Below, piece by piece: positions 37,348 to 47,900 of a DNA stretch of 64,000 bases. Within the stretch, counting starts at the first letter, position 1; each line of letters begins with the position of its first letter. The translations under genes were made by a program, and so were the position numbers. The DNA is from Symbiodinium natans (Eukaryota; Sar; Dinophyceae; Suessiales; Symbiodiniaceae), in assembly GCA_905221605.1 (NCBI GenBank), contig CAJNDS010002526.1:124001-188000 (forward strand). Reading direction: 5' to 3'. The notes under the pieces were generated by a model. The model was not told where the DNA came from, did not search any database, and worked only from the letters and a program-made list of their open reading frames with translations.

Positions 37348-38782
37348 CCGAGGACTCTACGATTTCTCAGAGGTCAACCTTGCAAAGTGCAAGCTTCAAG
37401 GAGATTCTGCTCGGGAGGTGGCCAGATTCTGCCAGAAGTGCCCAGGGCTAAAGATCCTAAAGTTGCATCACAATTCCATAGATGACGATGTGGTCGAGGA
37501 GGACCTTATGCACATATTCAAGCACTGTCCTCGGCTGGAGGAGGTCCATCTCAGCCACAACTGGCTGACCGAAAAGAGTTGCTGGTTAATGGTGGGAGAG
37601 GCAGCCAAACACCTGCCGAAGGCAAGTCCACGGCCCCTTTGGTTGCGCATGGAGCACAACTACTACAAGGATCCCATGGAAATTGCGCAGCGCTGCAAGG
37701 AACAGTGGTGCGAGGTGCCAGTATGCTTTCGAGAAGATGGCAGACGTTGCACAAACCGATATTGCAAGAACAATGCGCGCATCCACTTACCCTTCATGCT
37801 GGACGACAACAAGGACAACAAGGACGGCTGGAAGCACGGCGGTCGCGGCGGCCGCGGCGGTCGCGGCGGTCAGAACGGCTCCTGGAGTCCATGGCGCTCT
37901 GAGCGCTCTGGGGGTGAGCGATACAAGGACAGCTATGGCAATGGTTACACTGGTGACTCGTACTATGCAGGCAACGACTACAGAGGTCATGACTACAGAG
38001 GTAACCACAAAGCCCCTGGATATGGAAGCTACAGCAATTCCTATGACGATGCAGCTGCTGGCAGGGGCCATGCACACCATCGTACAAACGCGTATGGCCG
38101 TGCTTACGTCGACCGAAGCCATGGCTACGAGAGCCGGGAGGGCCGCGAGCGCGACGTGAGATGGCGTGACTCGCGAAGCCGCAGCCGCACACCTCCACCG
38201 CACCAGCCCAGCCGGGTGCGGCTCACGGAGCGCTTCTCTCCTCCAGCCCGGCGTGCCCCCAGCGCTCGCAGCGTTCGTGATGTTCGAGTGCCGAGCCCAC
38301 CGGGCCCACGAAGAAGACAGGTGCAGCAAGTTCGACGAGTACCACTTCCCCCTCGAAAAGCCCCAACCCCGCCTAGGCCCAGGCAGCCGCGGCCAGTGCG
38401 AGCGCGCCGTCCAGTGACGCCTGAGCCTCCCAACTACCAGCGCAACCGGGCCCCGGCCCCACAGGCTCCGCTCCCACGCAACCTCGCTCAGATTCGGCGG
38501 CCTCCCTCTCCGCCCCTGCGCCCCAAGCTCCCTCAAAAGCCAGAGGAGCCATCATCGAGTTACGAGTACTACAGCGATGATGAGTACAGTTACGACGAGG
38601 AGCCCATCCCACAGGGGCAGAGCCGCGACGTAAAAAGCGTGGTGGTCCCTCTGCCCAAGGCTCTTCCAAAGGGCTCGGTGGGCCGTCAGGTGCAGAAGCA
38701 GCCATTTCAACCAAAGGCTGCAGCACGCAGGAGGGAGCCAGTTGCAAAAGGCAGGCCCTTCCAGCAAAACCGACGAAGATAG
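37348..38782 (+). CDS. LRR protein with Cys motif, RGG box, RS/Pro-rich and acidic segments
   Basis: A single open exon of about 478 codons runs from acceptor TCACAG to TAG, the longest convincing coding exon in the window. It encodes leucine-rich repeats (LKILKLHHNSIDDD and LEEVHLSHNWLTE, nt 37430-37600). A conserved-looking module follows, with WLRMEHNYY, C-x9-C spacing and NNARIHLPFM (to about 37800). Next come an RGG box (GGRGGRGGRGG, 37838-37880), a Tyr/Gly-rich stretch, an RS/Pro-rich domain (RDSRSRSRTPPP, 38160-38540), an acidic Tyr/Ser patch (SYEYYSDDEYSYDEE) and a basic tail. RGG plus RS segments point to RNA or ribonucleoprotein binding in the nucleus; this is inference. There is no ATG in frame before the LRR, so the N-terminus comes from upstream exons. 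The lack of introns over 1.4 kb contrasts with PIG-A. A minus-strand frame of 249 codons is a shadow of this exon. Confidence 0.85.
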
Positions 38783-39059
38783 ACAGCCGCTGTGACAGCA
38801 GCTGAGATATGTGACACCAGAGGGCTTTGTGTTGCAGCCTCCTAGGCGCTTGGACTCAGCCAGCACTAGACTAGAGCTATCGTGGCATGCGACAGCAAGA
38901 AAGCTGAGTTGGATTACAGCAATTTGAAAAGGCGTGTGCATCCGTGTGCATCTCTTTCTGCCAGATCCTGTAGCATTGTAGCATCGACTCTACTTCAAAG
39001 GCTAATGCAATTCAGTAGCAGCCTCTACGCGTTTGGACCCGCCAGCTCATGTAAGTAGG

Positions 39060-39560
39060 AAGCATGCGAGCGAAAGAAAGTGACACAGTAACATGGAGGG
39101 CGACCTCGACCTACAAGCAACGCGGAAGAAGGACAGCGAAAGTGACTAAGAGGAAGAGCGAGCGATTGTCAGAGCTGGGGCATGCAGAAGCGCAGCCTTC
39201 CCTGTGAAATGAACAGATGAATAAGCAACGACATGAGGAAACGAAGCAAAGACTTTAAACAGTGAAGGTCATAGTTGTATTTAAGTATGGAAATATCTAA
39301 GTACGGGACATGCACACGCATGCACGCACATGAATAGCGACATAACAAAGTTCATATCTGAGATTCTGCATCTGTATAGAATGCAAGAACACCCAAGAAC
39401 GAAGAAAATAATAATGTGTATGTATATACATATATAGATATACACATATACTGTCCATGCGACTGAAGAATCCGATACCTGAATCAGGAAATACTTGCGC
39501 AAATAGGAACTAGTTATAGCGAAGCAGAGAGTGAGTAAGAGCGAGAGCGAGATAGAAAGG
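39060..39560. repeat. Purine-rich low-complexity tract with a short TA segment
   Basis: GAGCGAAAGAAAG, GAGGAAGAGCGAGCGA and similar words, with TATATACATATATAG near 39422-39450. It is similar in style to 6230-6990. No coding signal. Confidence 0.65.
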
Positions 39561-39848
39561 GACACAGTTGCAGGACCACAAGGTACCAGTCGGACATGGG
39601 TTCAACATGGTGTTGGCATGTAGCCGTTTCTTCTTTCCGCGACCCTGCAACGACGCAGCTGTCAGATTAGGTATGGCAGTTGCATAGCAATTTGCAGTTG
39701 CATAGCAGTTACAATAGTCGTGCAGTGCGGTGTCTTAGAGCAGCTTGTTGCCGGCACTCACCTTCCCAAAACACATTCGTCCCACTGGGCTGCAGTAGGA
39801 GATGGTTCAATCAAGTCTATGTTGTGTTGAAATCGACCATAATCCACC

Positions 39849-40392
39849 ATGGCATCACTTGGCCGAATGTCCAGTCGGCCATCGCGCCTCGACATGCTCC
39901 GGCGAGGATTGTTTTTGCGCTCCTCCAGTCCGTTTAAGGATGCCAATGACGCGAACAGACTGGGCGGAAGCTGGCTTGCAGGAGTTCCAGAGGATTATGT
40001 TGATGCATTGCTGGACGAAAGCTACATGCAGCAACTCATCGCAAGCTCCACAGCTTGTGTGTGAGCATGTCTTCTCCCGCCTCTGTTGCAGTGCTTGATT
40101 CAGCACTTTGCAGTTGCCGGGTGGGGATTTGCCAGGTTGCCACGAGCAAGCAGCACCGCAAAAGGCAGCGACAACGCGATCGTCAGAATCGACTTCAGAA
40201 CGTGCCCCTCTCGTGTTTTCTTTCACGTTTTCGTTTGCACTCAGTGACAGGATGGACATGGCAAACTCTGATTCTGCAGTCATCCAGCAGCCACAGCCAA
40301 AACAGAATGACCCGTCATCCGCCAATGGCTGCTTATCGTGCTTTGGACTATGGAGAGCCATGTGGAGACGACACGGTTCCGAGGGATCGCAG
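39849..40392 (+). CDS. Small unknown gene, candidate 5' exon and internal exon
   Basis: An ATG in good context (ACCATGG) at 39849 opens 70 codons: MASLGRMSSRPSRLDMLRR, then WLAGVPEDYVDALLDESYM. The exon ends at a GT site at 40059 or 40061. Exon 40251-40392 (acceptor GTGACAG) reads DMANSDSAVIQQPQPKQND, then GLWRAMWRRHGSEGSQ, before GTTTAG. The intervening exon near 40137-40215 is open in all three + frames and its frame could not be chosen. No family was recognised. Downstream frames to 40818 (one very hydrophobic, one charged) may continue the gene. Confidence 0.4.
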
Positions 40393-41078
40393 GTTTAGCA
40401 CGGGCCTTTGGAAACAGTGCAATTTTGAAGGGATTTGCTTCACAGCATTCGGAGGTTGATTTTGGAACACAGCAGTTTTGGTTCTCTGACCTGGCAGGTA
40501 ATACTGATATTTCTTATTTGCCAGGCCGGGCTTGTGCTATGGGCTTTGACGATGTTCGTTTCTTGCAAGGTATGGATATCATACTGGCTCCTGTTAAGGG
40601 GATTCGCTCGGAGCGTGGAAGTCCCATCAGCTCTTAGATTCTCCGTACGGCGCCTTTTTGCCCATGTTGGAAGCTTCAGGCACCTTCTTGAACCTTGCCG
40701 AGCATTGTCTGCTGTCTTTGCGCGCATCAGCAATCTTGCGCAGGCCGTCTTGGGAGTTTGGGCCAGGCACTTGGCAGTATCCAAGAAGTACAGCGAGATG
40801 TGCCCACACGCGAGCTGACAAGTGAGTATGCAGCTATGAAGCCATGGAGGTCTATCATGTGCAGAATCCTCGTCGATAGTTAGCAGGTTGCTCTTTACAA
40901 GACTTTCCTGCAGCCGGACACCATCATCAGTGCTTTCGTCACAATGGAGAACATAGACATGGCCGGGGCCTCTGGTGGTCACTGAGTCATGCGGGCGAAT
41001 ATGGGAGTCACATGACTCGAGGTGTGAGTTATGCCCGATGAGCAGCGTGTACAGTGTCTGGCATGTTGTTCTGCAGAG

Positions 41079-41240
41079 TGCGAATCTTGACCTCCAGTAC
41101 GCAAGGGCCCCCTTGGACCAAGCCATATTGCGTAGCAGAAAAGTGACTATTCTTCCCACTTGTATCGGAGCACTCGAAGTTTGTGCAGCGCGAAACTTGA
41201 CCTCCTTACGCAGGGGGCCCCTTTGGACTGACAGCGGAAA
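41079..41240. repeat. Imperfect direct repeat, about 113 bases apart
   Basis: GCGAATCTTGACCTCC(AG)TACGCAAGGGCCCCCTTGGAC near 41080 recurs as GCGAAACTTGACCTCCTTACGCAGGGGGCCCCTTTGGAC near 41192. Each copy is followed after a gap by GAAAAGTGAC or GAAAAGTCAC. Confidence 0.75.
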
Positions 41241-41936
41241 AGTCACAAGCCTTTGCCCATGAGCGGTTCAAGAATTCACTGCCAAGGTGTTGATGATGGA
41301 CACGTCGAACCACATGAAAGAGCGGCGAGACCAGCAACATGAGGCCGAGCCCGCTCCGTTGCATGTTGCGTCAGAAGCATGCAGCCGCTGCTTGAATCTT
41401 TCAAAATGCCCGCAAGAACCTAGCCGTTAATCTCTCAATATCCAGCCGTAAATTACTTGGTATCCAACCACAGCAGATGCGCGCAGCAGTCGCCGGCGCA
41501 TGCTGAAACAAACCTCATGCATCTAGCCAAGGTTTGATGCTTGCGCTTCAGTTTTCGAAGAATTGCACGCAAGTCGTGTGTTGAAAACAGGCGCTGTGGC
41601 GTGAAGACGCGTTCACCCTAAGACTGCCAAAGCCATTAAGCGAACGACGAGCCAACACCAGAGCCACTGGAGTCAGCCAGCCCCAAAGTGCACATCTTTA
41701 CGTCCTAATTATTTAAGATTTGAGCAGGGGATCGTCTGTAACTTGACAGACCCTCGAGTTCCAATGTCTGCGAGGGTGCTGCCTCTGGCGAAGGTTTAAT
41801 GGAAGGTCATGAAAGTTCGCCACGCCTTTGCCAGGTTGTTATGCACTTCTCGCAGGACATGCATGAAGTGTGAGCCCAAGACATGTGATCAAAAGACAGC
41901 ATGCGTCTGCTGTTGTTCAGCAGATGTTACACCATC

Positions 41937-42304
41937 ATGGATAGGTTTCTTGTCCGAGCCTGTGCAGTTCAAGAAGCCATAGCACGTTTGAAGCCTCCCC
42001 ATTCGGCAACGTGCTTCGAGGCCATGCAGAGGCAACGAGAGGATACGCTGCAGAAGAATGTCGAGCGAGTTGAGGTGCGCCAGCAAATAATGTTGAGTAG
42101 AACATCAGCTGCAATCTCATCAAAGATTAGCACTGACATGTTGAGACTTTGTGACAGGAGCTGAAGGCGAACTCGTCCACTGCTTTCAGCAGATTTTTGG
42201 GCCACATCTTCAGCACAAACAAGCCACAGGCTGGAGGGGCTTGTGGGAGTGCTGGCACCAAGGGTACCCGATACTCACCGAGTACTCAACAGTGTGATGC
42301 TTGA
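41937..42304 (+). CDS. Small two-exon unknown protein
   Basis: ATG at 41937 (ATCATGG) begins MDRFLVRACAVQEAIARLK. The frame continues through QRQREDTLQKNVERVE to GT at 42075. It joins in phase to exon 42158-42304 (acceptor GTGACAG), which reads ELKANSSTAFSRFLGHIF and ends at TGA. The intron is 83 bases. The product would be about 94 residues with a charged helix in exon 1. No family was recognised. The minus strand is also open over exon 1. Confidence 0.42.
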
Positions 42305-42552
42305 CGTCCACAAGACAGAATACCAACATATGCAAAAACATCCCTAAGTCAAACTACATCAGAAGGCGGGGGGGGGGGGGGGGGCGCAAGGTTCAGGGCT
42401 ACTCAGTGATAACCGACTCAGTGAATGAAGGACCACACCGGCCTCTCTGGAGGAAGGCACCCTGCATCTTCATTTCCAAGTTCCGTCTGTGGCTTTTTGT
42501 TTTTTGTTGCGCCTCATCTCCCCTAGCGCCACGGGAGCTGTCGTAGCACTTC

Positions 42553-42738
42553 TTGGCTCTGAGAGACATAAATCTGGCCAGGTTGAGGTTTGCGACCGGA
42601 ATCTTCAGCAGGCAGACTGTGGCAGACTTGTACACATCTTGTACTCTGTTGTGTGTTCCTCGTTTCGACTTAGATTTGCAGGTGCCCGAGCAAATGCTAT
42701 CAATCTTCCAGTGTTTGCTACCCTCGTGTGAATGGTGA
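42553..42738 (+). CDS. Candidate terminal exon
   Basis: The frame reads LRDINLARLRFATGIFSR, then PRFDLDLQVPEQMLSIF, and stops at TGA. An alternative splices 42527-42581 (GAVVALLGSERHKSGQ) to 42682-42738 through a 100-base GT-AG intron, sharing the same last residues. Which reading is right is not decided. Confidence 0.33.
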   Translation: MALRDINLARLRFATGIFSRQTVADLYTSCTLLCVPRFDLDLQVPEQMLSIFQCLLPSCEW

Positions 42739-42984
42739 ATTGGAGAAGTTCACTCTCTTGACGCTGTCCACATGACTGCAATAATCATTGTTCACCTGAG
42801 TGCTTTTCAATGCTCAAGCTTCGCTTATTTGATTTAGTTACGCGGCTTTTGTGTAGTCAAGCACCCATTTATTTAAACTTCCGGCTTCAGCCCTGCCTTG
42901 AAGCAGTTCAGAACCGGAGCAAGTCAGTCGGCCCGTGCAGTCTAATCAGAAGTCGAGCACAAATCGAGCAACTTCTTGCCTTGC

Positions 42985-43576
42985 GCCATTGCTCCTTGAG
43001 CGCGGATCCAAGAGTTCCAAGAGCTTGGATGAATTTCCCAGAGTATCCCAGATCAGTCTTGCGCGTTCATGTTGTTGTCGCACTGCCTGATTCTCAGGCA
43101 CAGCACTTGCTGTTGGACATGGCTAAGAAAGCAGCAGTTGGCAGGGCATCGAAGGCGTGGATAGAAACACTGACACAACGGCTACAGTTGTTCAAAGACT
43201 TTGGCAATTGGTGACGTCTGACTCAGAGTCCAAGCTGACACTTTGCATTGCTTTATTGTGACGGTGGTTGACAGGGACCTGGAAACAGAGATCGTTCACG
43301 CTACGAAGAACAGTTCGTGAAGACGAAGCTTTGTTCGTTCTATGACCCTTGGCTTTGTGAGTTGCTTGGGCAGATGGCTGAGCACGAGTTGTACTTGGCA
43401 TGGGCTGTGAAATCGCCGTCATATCAGGCACATATGCTGTGGGCACAGCCGAACAGCACACTATTGCTTGCGAGTGTGAGGCATGTGCAAGTGTGGCAGT
43501 GTCTGAGGAGAAGGGCAAATGCACTCGAGGTGATCAGTGTGGCGGGCTCGGCTGAATGTCTTACGAGCAAGACGTG
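42985..43576 (+). CDS. Candidate exons of an unknown gene
   Basis: The + frame 42985-43210 reads MNFPEYPRSVLRVHVVVALP and then a helical segment LLLDMAKKAAVGRASKAW, reaching a GT site at 43211. After acceptor TTGACAG (43272) the sequence stays open through KTKLCSFYDPWLCELLGQM and EVISVAGSAECLTSK to GT at about 43577. The phases at this junction allow two readings, so the exact join is uncertain. Further open sequence lies at 43883-44128. No family was recognised. Confidence 0.33.
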
Positions 43577-44284
43577 CCTACAGGTTATGGGCTTGTGTCA
43601 ATGCGCATGCTTTTGTTCCACCTTCGCTGTGCTGTTTGCCACGCTTGGCCACTGGCCATGTTGCTGACGTAGTCTGATGCCTGATGTCTTCAAGACCGAG
43701 TAGATCGGTCATTGATGCACAGAAATCGGATTGAGGCTTGAAAACTTGTAAACTGACGTGAGGGTCAGGCAAGATGGGCTACGAACCTTTCATCTGCAAC
43801 GCCGCAACTCTGCACTACACGTGTCTGCCTGACTGCAGGCACATTTGCGCATGGAAGTTGCGAGCTCCAGCAACTTCCAGACTTGACCAAGACATCCCTC
43901 TGCCCGACCTTTGCCGAATTCGGCGCGGCTTGGTCAAACGCTGTCAGGGTCACTGTCATGCCCACACCAAACAGTGCTGTTTTTGATCATTCATCGCGAT
44001 GTTTACCTAGAAGTTTCAGAGATACAGTGCACGGGCAGCAGCATCCTTCCACTACAGTGACAGCACTGGACAGTACCAGTCTATTTTTCGATCAAAGTAT
44101 GCTTTTTGTTTATAGTTGCGCAATCTGAGGGAACTCTGGATTTTGTACTCCAACAGTGCCTCAATGTTATTCCCCACCTACCGCTATAAGAAATCCAGCA
44201 CTTCACTTCTTAAACTTGCTGTCTGATTTCTTAATTTTAAGGGGCTGCGCCCATGGGCGGGCAGCGCACGCAGAAGCCCGGGGC

Positions 44285-44460
44285 GAGCAGTTTCTAAGCA
44301 TGTTGAGGCCCCTAAACTCCCTTAAAATCTCTAAGCGTTAAGTTTCTAAGCATTTTCAGGCCCCTAAACTCCCTTCAAATCTCTAAGCGTTTGAGGCTCC
44401 GAGACTCCCTTAACGTTTCTAAGCACTTTATAAGGCCCCTAAACTCCCTTTTTCCTAGCC
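44285..44460. repeat. A/T-rich minisatellite
   Basis: About three to four imperfect copies of a unit of about 60 bases built from TTTCTAAGCATTT, AGGCCCCTAAACTCCCTT and ATCTCTAAGCG. It lies directly before the hairpin cluster. TCTCTAAGCAT recurs once more at 44922. Confidence 0.8.
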
Positions 44461-44494
44461 CCGGGCTTAGACACGTCGCTTATGCCCGCCCTTT

Positions 44495-44853
44495 GGGGGG
44501 CATCATGCTCCTGATGCCCCCCGCGGTCCCGCCCCGGGAGCCGCTGATGCTCCTGATGCGCGCCTGGGGGTCCCGGGCTGGACCCGCTGATGCTCATGAT
44601 GCGCGCCCTCTGGGGGCCTCCGTGGCGACGCAAAAAACCACGAAAAAAAAACCGTTCACCGGCGGCACGCGGGGGTCGGCGGCACTGGCGTCCGGCCTAA
44701 TTCTGCTTCGCAGAAGGCCAGAGGCCAGCAAGGCTATTCCCGGGACGACCCGGGCTAAAAGGTCCGCATTTGCTCGGTCCTTTGGGGACCTCGCGCTGCC
44801 CGATTTAAGGGCTAACGCCGCTGCCGCCGACCCCCGTGGAACCGGGGGGTCGG
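44495..44853. other. Cluster of perfect GC-rich hairpins
   Basis: Inverted repeats: 44495-44505 with 44512-44522 (GGGGGGCATCA / TGATGCCCCCC, six-base loop); 44701-44706 with 44710-44715 (TTCTGC / GCAGAA) flanked by GGCC on both sides; CCCGGG twice (44738-44743 and 44748-44753); and 44827-44835 with 44845-44853 (CCGACCCCC / GGGGGTCGG). The CTGATGC word recurs between the first two. Confidence 0.8.
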
Positions 44854-44934
44854 TGCGCGTGTGGGGTCGGCCCCTTCGTTGACTCATAGCTGTTTGGCAC
44901 ATTCCCTTTACGCATTGAGTTTCTCTAAGCATCG

Positions 44935-47900
44935 CAGGCTAGTAGGGCGCTTCTCGGTTTGGGTGGTGGACTTCGGGCTCGGGAGGAGTAGGGGGTAGGG
45001 GCAGGGCAAGCACGCACGGAGCGTTTTTGTGGGTTGGCGGTTCTGAACCCAACAAAAAAAGTGTTTTTGAGTTTTTTGGGGCCGGGAGGGGGGGGTGCCT
45101 GGTCGGGGGGCGGAAGGGGAGGGGGTGGGGGTAGGGGTCGACAGTCGGGTCGTCCGGGTCGCCTGGTCGGGGGGTCGGATGCGTAGGGGGTGCAAGGGAT
45201 GGACTTCGGGTTTGGGTGGTGGACTCCAAGCTCAGGAGGAGTAGGGGGTAGGGGCAGGGGGGTGGGGGTGGGCAGAAGGGCCACCAGCAAGGAACGGGTT
45301 TGGGTGCTGGACTTCGGGCTTGGGAGGAGTAGGGGGTAGGGGCAGGGCAAGCACGCACGGAGCGTTTTTGTGGGCTAGCGGTCACAAATCGTCGGTTCTG
45401 AACCCGACAAAAAAAGTATTTTTGAGTTTGTTGGGGCCGGGAGGGGGAATCCCTGGTCGGGGGGTCGGGTGGGGGGGGGGCCCCTGGTCCGGGGCGGAAG
45501 GGGAGGGGGGTGGGGTTTGGGTGGTGGACTTCGGGCTCGGGAGGAGTAGGGGGTAGGGGCAGGGCAAGCACGCACGGAGCGTTTTTGTGGGTTGGCGGTC
45601 AGAAATCCCTGGTCGGGTCGAGGGGGGTGGGGGTGAGGGGGGGGGGGGGGTTTCTTCGTAGGGGGTAGGGCAGGGAAGGAGGGGCGGAGCGTTTTTGTGG
45701 GTTGGCGGTCAGAAATCGTCGGTTCTGAACCCGACAAAAAAAGTGGTTTTTGAGTTTTTTGGGGGAGAAGAAGGAAAGGGCCACGCGGGGTTGTGGTCCG
45801 GGCGGAAGGGGAGGGGGGTGGGGTTTGGGTGGTGGACTTCGGGCTCGGGAGGAGTAGGGGGTAGGGGCAGGGCAAGCACGCACGGAGCGTTTTTGTGGGT
45901 TGTCGGTTGGTCGGTTCTGAACTCGACAAAAAAAGTGTTTTTGAGTTTTTTGGGGCCGGGAGGGGGGGGTCCCTGGTGGGGGGGCGGAAGGGGAGGGGGT
46001 GGGGGTGGGGGTCGACAGGTCGGGTGGGTCCGGGTCGGATGAGTAGGGGGTGCAAGGGATGGACTTCGGGTTTGGGTGGTGAGCTTGGGGGTCGGGGCAG
46101 GGGGGTGGGGGTGGGCAGAAGGGCCACCAGCAAGGAACGGGTTTGGGTGCTGGACTTCGGGCTTGGGAGGAGTAGGGGGTAGGGGCAGGGCAAGCACGCA
46201 CGGAGCGTTTATGTGGGCTAGCGGTGACAAATCGGTTCTAGCCCGACAAAAAAAAGTATTTTTGAGTTTGTTGGGGCCGGGAGGGGGAATCCCTGGTCGG
46301 GGGGTCCGGGGCGGAAGGGGAGGGGGGTGCGGGCTCGGGAGGAGGGGGGAAGGGGCAGGGCAAGCATGCACGGAGCGTTTTTGTGGGTTGGCGGTCAGAA
46401 ATCGTCGGTTCTCAACCCGACAAAAAAAGTGTTTTTGAGTTTTTTGGGGCCGGGAGGGGGGGGTCCCTGGTCGGGGGGCGAAGGGGAGGGGGTGGGGGTG
46501 GGGGTCGACAGGTCGGGTGGGTCCGGGTCGCCTGTCGGGGGTCGCCTGTCGGGTGTCGAGGGTGTCGGGGGTGCAAGGGATGGACTTCGGGTTTGGGTGG
46601 TGGACTCCAAGCTCAGGAGGAGTAGGGGGTAGGGGCAGGGGGGTGGGGGTGCGCAGAAGGGCCACCAGCAAGGAACGGGTTTGGGTGGTGAACTTCGGGC
46701 TTGGGAGGAGTAGGGGGTAGGGGCAGGGCAAGCACGCACGGAGCGTTTTTGTGGGTTAGCGGTCACAAATCGTCAGCTGTGAACCCTACAAAAAAAGTGT
46801 TTTTGAGTTTGTTGGTCGGGGCGGAAGGTCGTCGGGTGGGGGGGGGGGTCCCCTGGTCCGGGGCGGAAGGGGAGGGTGGGCTTGGGAGGAGTAGGGGGTA
46901 GGGGCAGGGCAAGCACGCACGGAGCGTTTTTGTGGGTTAGCGGTCACAAACCGTCCGTTCTGAACCCGACAAGAAAAGTATTTTTGAGTTTGTTGAGGGG
47001 GAATCCCTGGTCGGGGGGTCGGGTGGGGGGGGGGTTCCTGGTCCGGGCGGAAGGGGAGGGGGGTGGGGTTCCTCGGTTCTGAACCCGACAAAAAAAGTGG
47101 TTTTTGAGTCGGGAGGGGGGGGTCCCTGGTCGGGGGGCGGAAGGGGAGGGGGTGGGGTCGACAGGTCGGGTGGGTCGGGTGGCCTGGTCGGGCGGGTGGG
47201 GGAGAAGAAGGAAAGGGCCACGGGGGGTGTGGTCCGGGTGGGGTTTGGGTGGTGGACTTCGGGCTCGGGAGGAGTAGGGGGTAGGGGCAGGGCAAGCACG
47301 CACGGAGCGTTTTTGTGGGTTGGCGGTCAATTATCGTCGTTCTGCACCCCCGACAAAAAAAGTGTTTTTGAGTTTTTTGGGGCCGGGAGGGGGGGGTCCC
47401 TGGTCGGGGGGCGGAAGGGGAGGGGGTGGGGGTGGGGGTCGACAGGTCGGGTGGGTCCGGGTGGCCTGGTCGGGGTGCAAGGGTTTGGGTGGTGGACTCC
47501 AAGCAGGATAGGGGCAGGGGGGTGGGGGTGGGCAGAAGGGCCACCAGCAACGAACGGGTTTGGGTGCTGGACTTCGGGCTTGGGAGGAGTAGGGGGGAGG
47601 GGCAGGGCAAGCACGCACGGAGCGTTTTTGTGGGTTGGCGGTCAGAAATCGTCATTTCGTAACTCGACAAAAAAAGTGTTTTTGAGTTTTTTGGGGCCGG
47701 GAGGGGGGGGTCCCTGGTCGGGGGGCGGAAGGGGAGGGGGTGGGGGTCCGGGGGGGGGGAGAAGGGGGGTGTAGGGGGTAAGGGTAGGTGGGCAGGGGGT
47801 CAGGGCCACCAGCAAGGAACGGGTTTGCAAGCACGCACGGAGTGCTTTTGTGGGTTAGCGGTCACAAATCGTCGGTTCTGAACAGGACAAAAAAAGTGTT

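Noticed and set aside
37787-38536. 249-codon minus-strand ORF
   Set aside because: Antisense of the Arg/Gly/Pro-rich part of the LRR exon, whose codon bias removes antisense stops.
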